Translations under genes and position numbers: made by a program
Notes under the pieces: model-generated
The model's database searches: none
Told to the model about the DNA's origin: nothing
Seen by the model: the letters and a program-made list of their open reading frames with translations, nothing else
Part shown: positions 9,009-17,598 of the stretch, piece after piece
Layout of the letters: each line of letters begins with the position of its first letter
Numbering within the stretch: the stretch's first letter is position 1
Source: Achromobacter sp. UMC71
GTDB lineage: Bacteria; Pseudomonadota; Gammaproteobacteria; Burkholderiales; Burkholderiaceae_B
Assembly (NCBI RefSeq): GCF_014170305.1
Contig: NZ_LZZT01000047.1
Span: forward strand, 186,001-250,000
DNA length: 64,000 bases
Direction: 5' to 3'

Positions 9009-11795
9009 TCAGGCGATTTCGGGTTGGATCGGGGGGGGCGTGCCCAGGGGTAGCGTAAAGACGAACTGCGCGCCGGACGGCTGGCCGGGCGCGTGCTCGA
9101 CCCAGATGCGGCCGTGGTGGGCGACGATGATGGCTTCGCACACCGCCAGGCCCAGGCCGACGCCGGGTGTCGCGGATTCACGTTCGCCGCGGGTGAATTT
9201 CTCGAAGATGCGGCGCTCGGCGCCAGGGGCGACGCCCGGACCGTTGTCGCAGACGGCGACGCGCAATTCGCCGTCTTGCGCGCTGGCGTGCAGGCGGATG
9301 GCGCTGCCCGCCGGGGTGTATTTGGCGGCATTTTCCAGCAGATTGCAAAGCACCCGCTCGATCAGCACGCCATCGCATTCGACCAACGGCAGGCCGGACA
9401 GGCTGTCGACCGACACGCGGTGCGCGGCCAGCGCTTCGCGCATGGCGGCGAGAGACGCGCCGACCAGTTCTTCGATGGATTGCCACTCCGGCCGCAACGG
9501 CGTGTCGCGGCTTTGCAGGCGGGCCATGTCCAGCAGGTTGGCCACCAGCGCGTGCATGCGCTGCGCCTGATCGCGCATGGCGCGGATGGTTTCCTGGATG
9601 TCGGCGGGTAGCGCGCCGGGGCGGCGCATCAGGGTGTCGGTCATGCCGACCAGGCTGGTCAGGGGCGTGCGCAGGTCGTGCGAGACAGCGGCCAGCAGCG
9701 AGTTGCGCAGCTTTTCGGATTCCATGCTGACCAGGGCCTGCTGCGCGACTTCGACGTAATGCAGGCGTTCCAGGGCGATAGCGATCAGTGTGGCATAGGC
9801 CTCGATCTGGCGGCGCGAATCCGGATGCGAGAACAGGCTGCGGCGCGGAGCGGCCAGGGCCAGCACGCCGCGGGTGCGCATGGGCGCTTTCAGGGGCAGG
9901 TACAGCAGGTCGCTGTTGGACAGCGTGGCGGTGCCGGCGCCCGCGGGCTGGCCGTGGTCATAGACCCATTGGGCCAGCGCGGATTCCAGCGGCGGCATGT
10001 CGTCGGCGGCGGGCGAGGCCAGCTTCAGGCGGTCGTCCAGCCCCAGGATGTAGAGCGCGCAGCGCGAACCGAAGGTGGCGTGGACGAAGGCGCCCGCGGA
10101 CGCGACGATCTGCTCGGGCAGCAACGCCGACGACAGTTCGCGAGCGAACTCATACAGGCTGCGGGCGTCGGCCTCGCGCTTGACCGAGGCCTGCGCCTGC
10201 AGCCGCAGGCCGGCGGTGAGCTGGCCGATCAACAGGCCCACGGCCAGCAGCACGCCGAAGGTCAGCAGGTATTGCACGTCCGACACGGCAAAGGACGCCA
10301 GCGGCTGCACGAAGAAGAAGTCGAACAGCCCCACGCTGACGACCGAAGCCAGCGCCGCCGGGCCGCGGCCGTGGCGCAGCGCCACCGCCACCACCGCCAG
10401 CAGGAACAGCATGACGATATTGGTCTGGTGCAGGGCCGGGAAGGCCAGCGTCGATAGCAGGGTGGCGGCCGCGCAATAGCACAGCGCCCAGGCGTAGCCC
10501 GCCAGGGCCGGCGTGCCGCGCTCGTCCACGGCCAGGCGCTGGCGGCGGCCGAGCGTCAGGGGATCGCGGCCGGGGGCGCTGGCCGCCGGCAGGGGCGGCG
10601 CGCCCAGCCGGATGATGTCGATTTCGGGGCAACCGGCGGCCAGCATGTCGGCAAAGCTATGGCGCCGCCACAGCCAGCCGGGGCTCATGGCCGCATTCAG
10701 CAGGGCCGACAGCGACAGCCGCAGGCGCTGCAGCCCGCTGGCGCGGGTTCGGCCGACGATGGCCTTGGTGATGTTGTGGCGGCGCACGTAGCGCACCACG
10801 GCATCGACCATGTCGCCGCCGGCCAGGGTTTCGCTGCGCGCGCCCAGCGAGTCGGCCAGGGCCAGGCTGCGTTGCAGTCGTTCCTGTTCGGCTTGCGGCG
10901 GCGGCGCTGCGCGCGGCACATCGATGGTAACGACATGCAGGTCGCATTCCAGTTGCTGGCTCAGGCGATGCGCGCTGCGGATGACGTATTCGGCGTCGGC
11001 GTCGGGGCCGATGCAGGCGACCACGGCCTCGCGTGTGCGCCAGACCGGTTCGATGGCGCGGTCGCGGCGGTAGGCCTGGACGTCGTCGTCGACGTGGTCG
11101 GCGGTGCGGCGCAGCGCCAGTTCACGCAGGGCGATCAGGTTGCCCTTGCGAAAGAAGTTGCGGGTGGCGTGGCGCGCCTGCTCGGGCAGGTAGACCTTGC
11201 CTTCCTTCAGGCGGCGTAGCAGCTCATCGGCGGACAGGTCCACCAGGATGACTTCATCGGCCGCGTCGAAGACCTCGTCGGGCACGGTTTCCCAGACGCG
11301 CACGCCGGTGATGCTGCCGACGGCCTCGTTCAGGCTGTCCAGGTGCTGCACGTTCAGCGTGGTCCAGACGTCGATGCCGGCGGCCAGCAGTTCCTGGATG
11401 TCCTGCCAGCGCTTGGCATGGCGCGAGCCGGGGGCGTTCGAGTGCGCCAGTTCATCGACCAGGACCAGATCCGGATGCGCGGCCAGCGCGGCATCCAGGT
11501 CGAATTCCTTGAGCGCGTGGCCGCGGTACGAGACGTCTTTCAGGGGCAGTACCGCGATCCCTTCGAGCAGGGCGGCGGTTTCGCGCCGGCCATGGGTTTC
11601 GACGATGCCGGCCAGCACGCGGGCGCCTTGGGCGGCGTGGGCGCGCGCGGCCACCAGCATGGCGTATGTCTTGCCGACTCCGGCCGACGATCCGAAATAG
11701 ACGCGCAATTTGCCGCGCACCGCCTGGCGCGCGGCGTCGTCTAGGGTTTTCAGGAGCGCGTCCGGATCGGGACGCTCGCCAGCATTGTCAGCCAT
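9009..11795 (-). CDS. kdpD: KdpD sensor histidine kinase
   Basis: 928-aa inner-membrane sensor kinase for potassium limitation and turgor. Domains in order: KdpD N-terminal ATP-binding domain with Walker A GSSAGVGKTYAML (about 35-47), a USP-like domain (VVACIGPDADAEYV onward), four closely spaced transmembrane helices in the middle (DUF4118), a GAF-like region, then HisKA with the phospho-acceptor His706 in VSHDLRTPLTSL and a HATPase domain (LLENAAKYTPAG, VCDNGPGV). This is the full-length E. coli-type architecture. It lies 51 bp after kdpC, so sensor and pump genes are probably one transcript. Confidence 0.96.
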   Translation of the reverse strand: MADNAGERPDPDALLKTLDDAARQAVRGKLRVYFGSSAGVGKTYAMLVAARAHAAQGARVLAGIVETHGRRETAALLEGIAVLPLKDVSYRGHALKEFDLDAALAAHPDLVLVDELAHSNAPGSRHAKRWQDIQELLAAGIDVWTTLNVQHLDSLNEAVGSITGVRVWETVPDEVFDAADEVILVDLSADELLRRLKEGKVYLPEQARHATRNFFRKGNLIALRELALRRTADHVDDDVQAYRRDRAIEPVWRTREAVVACIGPDADAEYVIRSAHRLSQQLECDLHVVTIDVPRAAPPPQAEQERLQRSLALADSLGARSETLAGGDMVDAVVRYVRRHNITKAIVGRTRASGLQRLRLSLSALLNAAMSPGWLWRRHSFADMLAAGCPEIDIIRLGAPPLPAASAPGRDPLTLGRRQRLAVDERGTPALAGYAWALCYCAAATLLSTLAFPALHQTNIVMLFLLAVVAVALRHGRGPAALASVVSVGLFDFFFVQPLASFAVSDVQYLLTFGVLLAVGLLIGQLTAGLRLQAQASVKREADARSLYEFARELSSALLPEQIVASAGAFVHATFGSRCALYILGLDDRLKLASPAADDMPPLESALAQWVYDHGQPAGAGTATLSNSDLLYLPLKAPMRTRGVLALAAPRRSLFSHPDSRRQIEAYATLIAIALERLHYVEVAQQALVSMESEKLRNSLLAAVSHDLRTPLTSLVGMTDTLMRRPGALPADIQETIRAMRDQAQRMHALVANLLDMARLQSRDTPLRPEWQSIEELVGASLAAMREALAAHRVSVDSLSGLPLVECDGVLIERVLCNLLENAAKYTPAGSAIRLHASAQDGELRVAVCDNGPGVAPGAERRIFEKFTRGERESATPGVGLGLAVCEAIIVAHHGRIWVEHAPGQPSGAQFVFTLPLGTPPPIQPEIA

Positions 11796-11846
11796 GGACG
11801 CGCAGGGAAAGGGTGGGGACGGCTGGCAATACTATACGCCCGCGCC

Positions 11847-12455
11847 TCATTTGACCGGCGCCAGCTTGTCCAGCGCCAGATTCAGCTTCAGCACGTTGAC
11901 CACGGGGTCACCCAGCACGCCCAGCCAGGGCTTGGTGGTGTTGGCCTGGATCAGCGCGTCGACCTGATCACGCGGCAGGTTGCGGGCCCGGGCCACGCGC
12001 GCGGCCTGGTAGGCCGCCGCGGCGGGGCTGATGTGCGGATCCAGTCCGCTGCCCGAGGCGGTGATCAGGTCCACCGGCACCGGCGTGGGATTGTCCGGGT
12101 CCGCGGCCTTCAGGGCGGCGATACGGGCCTGGATGGCCTCGGCCAGCGCCGGGTTGCGCGGGCCGAGGTTCGAGCCGCCGGAGTTGGCGCCGTTGTACGG
12201 CATGGGCGAGGTGGCCGACGGCCGGCCCCAGAAGTACTGGGGCGCGCTGAACGACTGGCCGATCCATTCCGAGCCGACGACCTTGTCGCCCTGGCGAATC
12301 AGCGAGCCGGACGCTTCGTGCGGGAATACGGCGGCGGCAATGCCGGTAGTCAGGAAGGGGTAGGCCAGGCCTGTCACCAGGGACAGGGCGGCGAAGACGA
12401 CCAGCGCGGGGCGCAGGATGCCGCCTTGGCGCGGCAGGGAGAGAGCTTGTTTCAT
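11847..12455 (-). CDS. kdpC: KdpC, K+-transporting ATPase subunit C
   Basis: 202-aa subunit of the KdpFABC potassium pump, with one N-terminal transmembrane helix (about residues 15-38) and a periplasmic domain. Family signatures include [32 protein letters not shown] and the C-terminal [23 protein letters not shown]. KdpC is needed for assembly and for high apparent ATP affinity of the complex. GGAAAGGAAACC precedes the ATG at 12455, and the gene follows kdpB after 30 bp. Confidence 0.97.
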   Translation of the reverse strand: MKQALSLPRQGGILRPALVVFAALSLVTGLAYPFLTTGIAAAVFPHEASGSLIRQGDKVVGSEWIGQSFSAPQYFWGRPSATSPMPYNGANSGGSNLGPRNPALAEAIQARIAALKAADPDNPTPVPVDLITASGSGLDPHISPAAAAYQAARVARARNLPRDQVDALIQANTTKPWLGVLGDPVVNVLKLNLALDKLAPVK

Positions 12456-12485
12456 GATGGTTTCCTTTCCAGTGGCGGGCGCGGG

Positions 12486-14645
12486 TCAGACCCAGCCCAG
12501 GGCGGCCAGCACCATGTCGACCAGCTTGATGCCGACGAAGGGCACGAGCAGTCCGCCCAGCCCGTAGATCAACAGATTGCGGCGCAGCAGGATGGAGGCG
12601 CCCAGCGGCCGGTAGCGTACGCCCTTCAAGGCCAGCGGGATCAGCACGATGATGATGAGCGCGTTGAAGATCACGGCCGACAGGATGGCCGAGGCCGGCG
12701 TGGTCAGGGCCATGATGTTCAGCACGTTCAACTGCGGATACACGGTGGCGAACGCGGCCGGGATGATGGCGAAGTACTTGGCCACGTCGTTGGCCACGCT
12801 GAAGGTGGTGAGCGCGCCGCGGGTCATCAGCATCTGTTTGCCGATTTCGACGATCTCGATCAGTTTGGTGGGGTTGGAATCCAGGTCCACCATGTTGCCC
12901 GCCTCTTTGGCGGCCTGCGTGCCCGAGTTCATCGCCACCGCCACGTCGGCCTGGGCCAGCGCGGGTGCGTCATTGGTGCCGTCGCCGGTCATCGCCACCA
13001 GGCGGCCTTCGCTCTGGTAGGCGCGGATCAGCTTGAGCTTGGCCTCCGGCGTGGCTTCGGCCAGGAAGTCGTCGACGCCCGCTTCGGCGGCGATGGACGC
13101 CGCGGTGAGCTTGTTGTCGCCCGTGATCATCACGGTCTTGATGCCCATGCGGCGCAACTCGGCGAAGCGCGATTGAATGTCCGGCTTGACGATGTCCTTC
13201 AGTTCGACCACGCCCAGCGCGCGGTTGCCATCGCTGACCATCAGCGGCGTGCTGCCGCGGCGGGCCACGTCTTCGGCCAGGCGCAGCACCTGTTCGGGCA
13301 CCACGGCATCCTGGGCAGCCAGCCAGGCTTGCACAGCGTCGACCGCGCCCTTGCGAATCAGGCGGTCCTTCAGGTTCACGCCGCTCATGCGCGATTGCGC
13401 GGTGAAGGGGACGTACTCGGCATCCAGCGCGTGGGTGGCGGGCGAGTGGATGGACTTGTCCGCCAGCAGCACGATACTGCGGCCCTCCGGGGTTTCGTCG
13501 GCCAGCGAGGCCAGGCGTGCGGCATCGGCCAGCTCGCGCGGCGAGACGCCGGGCGCGGGCAGGAAGGTGGACGCCTGGCGGTTGCCGAAGGTGATGGTGC
13601 CGGTCTTGTCCAGCAGCAGCACGTCGACGTCGCCCGCGGCTTCGACCGCGCGGCCCGAGGTGGCGATGACGTTGGCGCCCATCATGCGGCTCATGCCCGC
13701 CACGCCGATGGCCGACAGCAGGCCGCCGATGGTGGTGGGGATCAGGCACACCAGCAGCGCCACCAGCACCGTCACGGTGACTGCGCTGCCGCCGCCGGCG
13801 GCCGTCACCGAGTAGATCGAGAACGGCATCAGCGTGGCGACCACCAGCAGGAACACCACCGTCAGGCCGACCAGCAGAATGGTCAGGGCCAGCTCGTTGG
13901 GTGTCTTCTGGCGCTTGGCGCCTTCGACCATGGCGATCATGCGGTCCAGGAAGCTTTCGCCCGGATCGGCGGCGATGCGCACGAAGATCCAGTCGGACAG
14001 CACGCGGGTGCCGCCGGTGACCGACGAGAAGTCGCCGCCGGATTCGCGGATGACCGGGGCCGATTCGCCAGTGATGGCGCTTTCGTCCACCGACGCGACG
14101 CCGGCAATCACCTGCCCGTCGCCGGGGATGGTTTCACCGGCTTCGACCAGCACCACGTCATTGCGGCGCAGCAGGCCCGACGGCTGGCTGACGGCCTGGT
14201 TGCGCCAAAGATCGGGCTGGGCGCGGCTGGTGTCTTCGTCGCGAAAGCCCTTGAGCAGCCGCGCGTTGATGGTGGTGCGCAGCCCGCGCAGCGTGGCGGC
14301 CTGCTGCTTGCCGCGGCCTTCGGCCAGCGCTTCGGCGAAGTTGGCGAACAGCACGGTGAACCATAGCCACACCGAGATCGCGAGGATGAACCCCGCCGGA
14401 GCCTCGGCCTGGCCGCGCAGCGCCATGATCCACAGGATCGTGGTCAGGATGCTGCCCACGTACACCACGAACATGACGGGGTTTTTCAGCTGCGCGGTCG
14501 GCGACAGTTTGCGTAGGCTGTCCAGCATCGCGGGGCCGACGAGCGCGCTCGACCACATGCCGAACTTGCGTTCCTGCACAGCGGCCGACGGCGCGCGGGC
14601 GGCGCCGCCGCCGGCGCCTTGGGTTGGCATATCAATCTTGGCCAT
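12486..14645 (-). CDS. kdpB: KdpB, P-type ATPase catalytic subunit
   Basis: 719-aa P-type ATPase that hydrolyses ATP to drive high-affinity K+ uptake in the inner membrane. The aspartyl-phosphate motif DKTGTIT has its Asp near residue 346. TGES of the actuator domain (SAITGESAP), the nucleotide-binding region and the hinge [13 protein letters not shown] are intact. An Ala/Gly-rich N-terminal extension ([14 protein letters not shown]) makes it about 37 aa longer than E. coli KdpB. The ATG at 14645 was chosen because AGGAAAG lies just upstream. The frame continues upstream but without homology. Confidence 0.96.
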   Translation of the reverse strand: MAKIDMPTQGAGGGAARAPSAAVQERKFGMWSSALVGPAMLDSLRKLSPTAQLKNPVMFVVYVGSILTTILWIMALRGQAEAPAGFILAISVWLWFTVLFANFAEALAEGRGKQQAATLRGLRTTINARLLKGFRDEDTSRAQPDLWRNQAVSQPSGLLRRNDVVLVEAGETIPGDGQVIAGVASVDESAITGESAPVIRESGGDFSSVTGGTRVLSDWIFVRIAADPGESFLDRMIAMVEGAKRQKTPNELALTILLVGLTVVFLLVVATLMPFSIYSVTAAGGGSAVTVTVLVALLVCLIPTTIGGLLSAIGVAGMSRMMGANVIATSGRAVEAAGDVDVLLLDKTGTITFGNRQASTFLPAPGVSPRELADAARLASLADETPEGRSIVLLADKSIHSPATHALDAEYVPFTAQSRMSGVNLKDRLIRKGAVDAVQAWLAAQDAVVPEQVLRLAEDVARRGSTPLMVSDGNRALGVVELKDIVKPDIQSRFAELRRMGIKTVMITGDNKLTAASIAAEAGVDDFLAEATPEAKLKLIRAYQSEGRLVAMTGDGTNDAPALAQADVAVAMNSGTQAAKEAGNMVDLDSNPTKLIEIVEIGKQMLMTRGALTTFSVANDVAKYFAIIPAAFATVYPQLNVLNIMALTTPASAILSAVIFNALIIIVLIPLALKGVRYRPLGASILLRRNLLIYGLGGLLVPFVGIKLVDMVLAALGWV

Positions 14646-14667
14646 TTTCTTTCCTAGCCTGTTGCAT

Positions 14668-16464
14668 TCAGGGTTGCAGGTGTTCCGCGACCGGGCCCAG
14701 GGCCAGCGCGGGCACATATGTCAGGGCGCCTACCAGCAGCACCGCGCCGATTAGCAGCACCACGAAGAGGGGGCCGGTGGTCGGCATGCTGCCGGGGCCG
14801 GCGGGCAGGCGGCGCTTGGCCCCCAGCGAGCCGGCCATCGCCAATATGGCGACGATGATGGCGAAGCGGCCGAACCACATCGCGATGCCGAGCAGCACGT
14901 TGTAGAAGGGCGTGTTGGCGGACAGGCCGGCGAAGGCGCTGCCATTGTTGTTGGCGGCCGACGACAGGGCGTAGAGGATCTCGGAGAAACCGTGGATGCC
15001 GGGGTTGAGCACGCCCGCCTGGCCGGCCGTCACCGACACCGCCAGCGCCGTGCCGCCCAGCACCAGCAACGGCGTGGCCAGGATCACGATCGACACCATC
15101 TTCATGTCGTAGGCTTCGATCTTCTTGCCCAGGTATTCTGGCGTGCGGCCAATCATCAGGCCGGCAATGAACACGCCCAGGATGGCGAACGCCAGCATGC
15201 CGTAGAGCCCCGAGCCAACCCCGCCGAAGATCACCTCGCCCAGCTGCATCAGCAGCATCGGCGACAGGCCGCCCATGGCCGTCAGCGAATCGTGCATGCC
15301 GTTGACGGCACCGCAGGACGCCGCCGTGGTGATGGTGGCGAACAGCGAGGTGGCGGCGATGCCGAAGCGGGTTTCCTTGCCTTCCATGTTGCCGCCAGGC
15401 GAGAACGCGGTCATGGCGCTGTCCACCCCGGTCTGCGCGGCCATGGGGTTGGCCTGCTGCTCGAAATAGGCCGTGGTCAGCGCGAACACCGCGAACAGCA
15501 CGGTCATGGCCGCCAGGATCGCGATGCCCTGGCGCCGGTTGCCCACCATCTCACCGAAAGTGAAGCAGAGCGCGGCAGGAATGGCCAGGATCGCCAGCAT
15601 TTCCAGGAAGTTGGACAGCGCGGTCGCGTTCTCGAAGGGATGGGCGGAGTTGGCGTTGAAGAAGCCGCCGCCGTTGGTGCCCAGCAGCTTGATCGCTTCC
15701 TGTGAGGCGACCGGACCCATGGCCAGCGTCTGGGTCTGGGTGACGGCTGGATCGGTCACCGGCTGGCCCTTGTCGTCCAGCACCGGCTGGCCTTGGGCGT
15801 CTACGCGCGGCTGGTCGTAGTGCAGGGCTTGCACCGTCTGCACATCCTGGTAGGAGCTGAAGTTCTGGATCACGCCCTGGCTGACCAGCGCCAGCGCCAG
15901 CACCAGCGACAGAGGCAGCAGCACATACAGCGTGCAGCGGACCATGTCGGCCCAGAAGTTGCCCAGCGTGGCCGAGCAATGGCGGGCCAGCCCGCGGATC
16001 AACGCGAACAGCACGGCAATGCCGGTGGCGGCCGACACGAAGTTCTGCACCGTCAGCGCCAGCATCTGGGTCAGGTAGCTCATCGTCGATTCGCCGCCGT
16101 AGCCTTGCCAGTTGGTGTTGGCCACGAAGCTGATGGCGGTGTTCAGCGAGGAATCGGGCGAGACGGCGCCCAGGCCGGCCGGGTTCAGCGGCAGCATGCC
16201 CTGGATGCGCTGCAGGCCGTAGACCACCACGACGCCCAGGATGTTGAAGGCCAGCACCGCCAGCGCATAGCGCTTCCAGCCCATTTCAGCCTGCGGGTCG
16301 ATGCCCGCAAGCCGGTAGATGCCACGTTCCAGCGGGCGGCCCCAGGCGGTCAGCCGGGAGGAGCCGTTTTCCATGGCGATGCGGATGTAGCGCCCGAGGA
16401 AGGGCGCTATCGCGAGCAGGACTGCCAGGTACACGACCAGCAGTCCGACGAATTCGGCAGTCAT
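14668..16464 (-). CDS. kdpA: KdpA, K+-binding channel-like subunit
   Basis: 598-aa inner-membrane subunit with about ten helices that selects and conducts K+. It retains the four filter-like repeats: [45 protein letters not shown] and [14 protein letters not shown]. The start codon overlaps the kdpF stop by one base (TGATG), so translation is coupled to kdpF; kdpB follows after 22 bp. Confidence 0.97.
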   Translation of the reverse strand: MTAEFVGLLVVYLAVLLAIAPFLGRYIRIAMENGSSRLTAWGRPLERGIYRLAGIDPQAEMGWKRYALAVLAFNILGVVVVYGLQRIQGMLPLNPAGLGAVSPDSSLNTAISFVANTNWQGYGGESTMSYLTQMLALTVQNFVSAATGIAVLFALIRGLARHCSATLGNFWADMVRCTLYVLLPLSLVLALALVSQGVIQNFSSYQDVQTVQALHYDQPRVDAQGQPVLDDKGQPVTDPAVTQTQTLAMGPVASQEAIKLLGTNGGGFFNANSAHPFENATALSNFLEMLAILAIPAALCFTFGEMVGNRRQGIAILAAMTVLFAVFALTTAYFEQQANPMAAQTGVDSAMTAFSPGGNMEGKETRFGIAATSLFATITTAASCGAVNGMHDSLTAMGGLSPMLLMQLGEVIFGGVGSGLYGMLAFAILGVFIAGLMIGRTPEYLGKKIEAYDMKMVSIVILATPLLVLGGTALAVSVTAGQAGVLNPGIHGFSEILYALSSAANNNGSAFAGLSANTPFYNVLLGIAMWFGRFAIIVAILAMAGSLGAKRRLPAGPGSMPTTGPLFVVLLIGAVLLVGALTYVPALALGPVAEHLQP

Positions 16465-16553
16465 CAGAACTTCTCCGGTTTGAACAGGGCGACCAGCAGG
16501 TACACGAACAGCAGCGCGGCCGTGACGCCGCTAAGCCAGTAGAGCCAGGTCAT
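16464..16553 (-). CDS. kdpF: KdpF, small subunit of the K+ pump
   Basis: 29-aa single-helix peptide beginning [15 protein letters not shown] and ending ALFKPEKF. This is the expected size and composition for KdpF, which stabilises the KdpABC complex in the membrane. It overlaps kdpA by one base and its ATG overlaps the upstream 32-aa gene's stop as ATGA. Identified by size, position and the KPEKF-type tail. Confidence 0.93.
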   Translation of the reverse strand: MTWLYWLSGVTAALLFVYLLVALFKPEKF

Positions 16554-16648
16554 GATTGCTCTCCGGAAGACAGGGCTTCGCAGAACGAGAGCAGGGCATA
16601 GGTCAGCCCGGCCATGGCGGCGAAGACGGCGATATAGATGGCATCCAC
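16550..16648 (-). CDS. 32-aa single-TM protein preceding KdpF
   Basis: A GTG at 16648 preceded by GGGAGG (6-nt spacing) opens a 32-aa frame. It begins VDAIYIAVFAAMAGLTY and ends [14 protein letters not shown]: one transmembrane helix with a short hydrophilic tail holding a Cys-Glu pair. Its stop overlaps the kdpF start as ATGA, so it is the first cistron of the kdp operon. Similar-sized peptides of the form M-A-L/I-Y plus helix plus LCE occur in front of kdpF in other proteobacteria as I recall. Its role is unknown; an accessory pump or KdpD partner is a guess. Confidence 0.72.
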   Translation of the reverse strand: MDAIYIAVFAAMAGLTYALLSFCEALSSGEQS

Positions 16649-16765
16649 GTTTTTCCTCCCGGGAGCCAGGCTCCCTTCGAACGACGGGCCTCGCGCGGCA
16701 TTGGGGGATGCGGACCGCGCGGGCGAAGTGACCAATCAGGACACCGGCAGGTTACGGAGCAGGGG

Positions 16766-16817
16766 GTAAAAACGGGGTATAGCTTTGGCGCAGCGGTGTA
16801 AACGGAACGTAAAAACG
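16766..16817 (-). promoter_or_regulatory. candidate KdpE operator: three GTTTTTAC-type boxes
   Basis: Read on the minus strand, CGTTTTTAC occurs at 16817-16809, CGTTTAC at 16804-16798 and CGTTTTTAC at 16774-16766, with TATACC between the last two. Start-to-start distances of about 11, 32 and 43 bp are near multiples of one helical turn. The T-rich TTTAC/TATAC content recalls the E. coli KdpE site. Located 118-170 bp before the first kdp cistron. Confidence 0.5.
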
Positions 16818-17105
16818 CTGCGGCATCATGGTGGCCGGGGCGGGGCCGCACAGGGTGTGCAAGCCTGACCTTGGCGTGCCCGGATGTGGGCATAGGAGGC
16901 TCCCGATTTTTTGAGGCATGCTCAAGATCGGGCGAATTCCGCCGGCCGGCGGCGTCCGGAAATCAAGAATTTCGGCCAAAAAATCCCAACATTTGGAACG
17001 GATGGCCGAAAATGCACTTATATGGTGCAAGGTATATGTAAATGAATGCGCCGAATTAGGGCATTCCCCTAGTGTGACATTCCCGCATCTGGTGCAGAAT
17101 CTCTT

Positions 17106-17139
17106 CCCATGCAGGTGAGGAGACAAAGCCCTGCATGGG
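17106..17139 (+). other. 10-bp perfect hairpin in symporter upstream region
   Basis: Arms CCCATGCAGG (17106-17115) and CCTGCATGGG (17130-17139) around a 14-nt loop. It is followed directly by a TACCGG/CCGGTA hairpin (17144-17160). Possible elements of a structured 5' leader of the symporter operon. Confidence 0.45.
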
Positions 17140-17197
17140 CAATTACCGGCGGCACCGGTACATAAAAAAGTAGCAGTACTCAAAAAAAGCAAAACGC

Positions 17198-17231
17198 ACA
17201 ACGGCTGGCACCAGGCAGTGCCGGCCGTTGT
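17198..17231. other. 14-bp hairpin, terminator-like on the minus strand
   Basis: ACAACGGC/GCCGTTGT outer arms and GGCAC/GTGCC inner arms joined by one wobble pair, loop CAGGCA. On the minus strand it is followed by GCGTTTTGCTTTTTTTG, a plausible terminator tail, yet no minus-strand gene precedes it. On the plus strand it lies 86 bp before the symporter small-subunit ATG. Confidence 0.45.
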
Positions 17232-17316
17232 CGCATAAAAATCCCGCATTTCGTCCGCCCAGGGTTTTTCTAGCGCTGCGTTTCGCGATATTCCCCAGGT
17301 CTTGCTCACGCCAGCT

Positions 17317-17598
17317 ATGCCGGAATCCCGCGCTTCCTCCTCTTCTTCGCCCGTCCCCACTCCCTATTGGCGCCGCAACGTGTGGCTGATTGCGCTGCTG
17401 CTGGTTGTCTGGGCCGCGCTGACCTTCATCCCGTCCTATTTCGCGCGTAGCCTGTCGTTCGACTTCATTGGCTGGCCATTTTCGTTCTGGATGGCGGCCT
17501 ACGGCGCGCCGCTAGCCTACTTGATCATCATTGCGATATACGCCCGGGTCATGAATCGCGCCGACCGCCGCGCCGACGAGGCCAAGGGGAGCCGCTGA
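17317..17598 (+). CDS. DUF4212 small subunit of sodium/carboxylate symporter
   Basis: 93-aa membrane protein with a Ser/Pro-rich N-terminus, the YWRRNVWLIALLL start of TM1, the conserved IGWPFSFWMAAYG segment and TM2 ending in IYARVMNRADRR. This is the DUF4212 signature, the small partner of VC_2705-type sodium:solute symporters, analogous to yjcH next to actP. Its stop overlaps the symporter start (TGATG), implying coupled synthesis. The ATG at 17317 has no clear Shine-Dalgarno; an in-frame TTG at 17302 is an alternative. Confidence 0.88.
   Translation: MPESRASSSSSPVPTPYWRRNVWLIALLLVVWAALTFIPSYFARSLSFDFIGWPFSFWMAAYGAPLAYLIIIAIYARVMNRADRRADEAKGSR

Larger units (their letters stand above)
16649..17316. 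other. 668-bp intergenic region between kdp and symporter operons
   Basis: No credible protein gene on either strand. It holds the phased kdp boxes (16766-16817) and a run of inverted repeats: 16894-16928 (CCCGAT/ATCGGG with TTGAG/CTCAA inside), 16970-17011, 17106-17139, 17144-17160 and 17198-17231. The middle part (about 16960-17100) is clearly AT-richer than the coding DNA around it. The region serves two divergent operons and may encode a structured leader or small RNA. Confidence 0.6.

Noticed and set aside
12033..14366. 777-codon open frame on the plus strand opposite kdpB/kdpC
   Set aside because: Antisense shadow of high-GC genes; the product is Gly/His/Gln/Arg-rich without family features, while kdpB on the other strand is unmistakable.
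16752..17360. 202-codon minus-strand frame across the kdp/symporter intergenic region
   Set aside because: Low-complexity N-terminus, covers the hairpin array and the start of the symporter small-subunit gene, no ribosome site.
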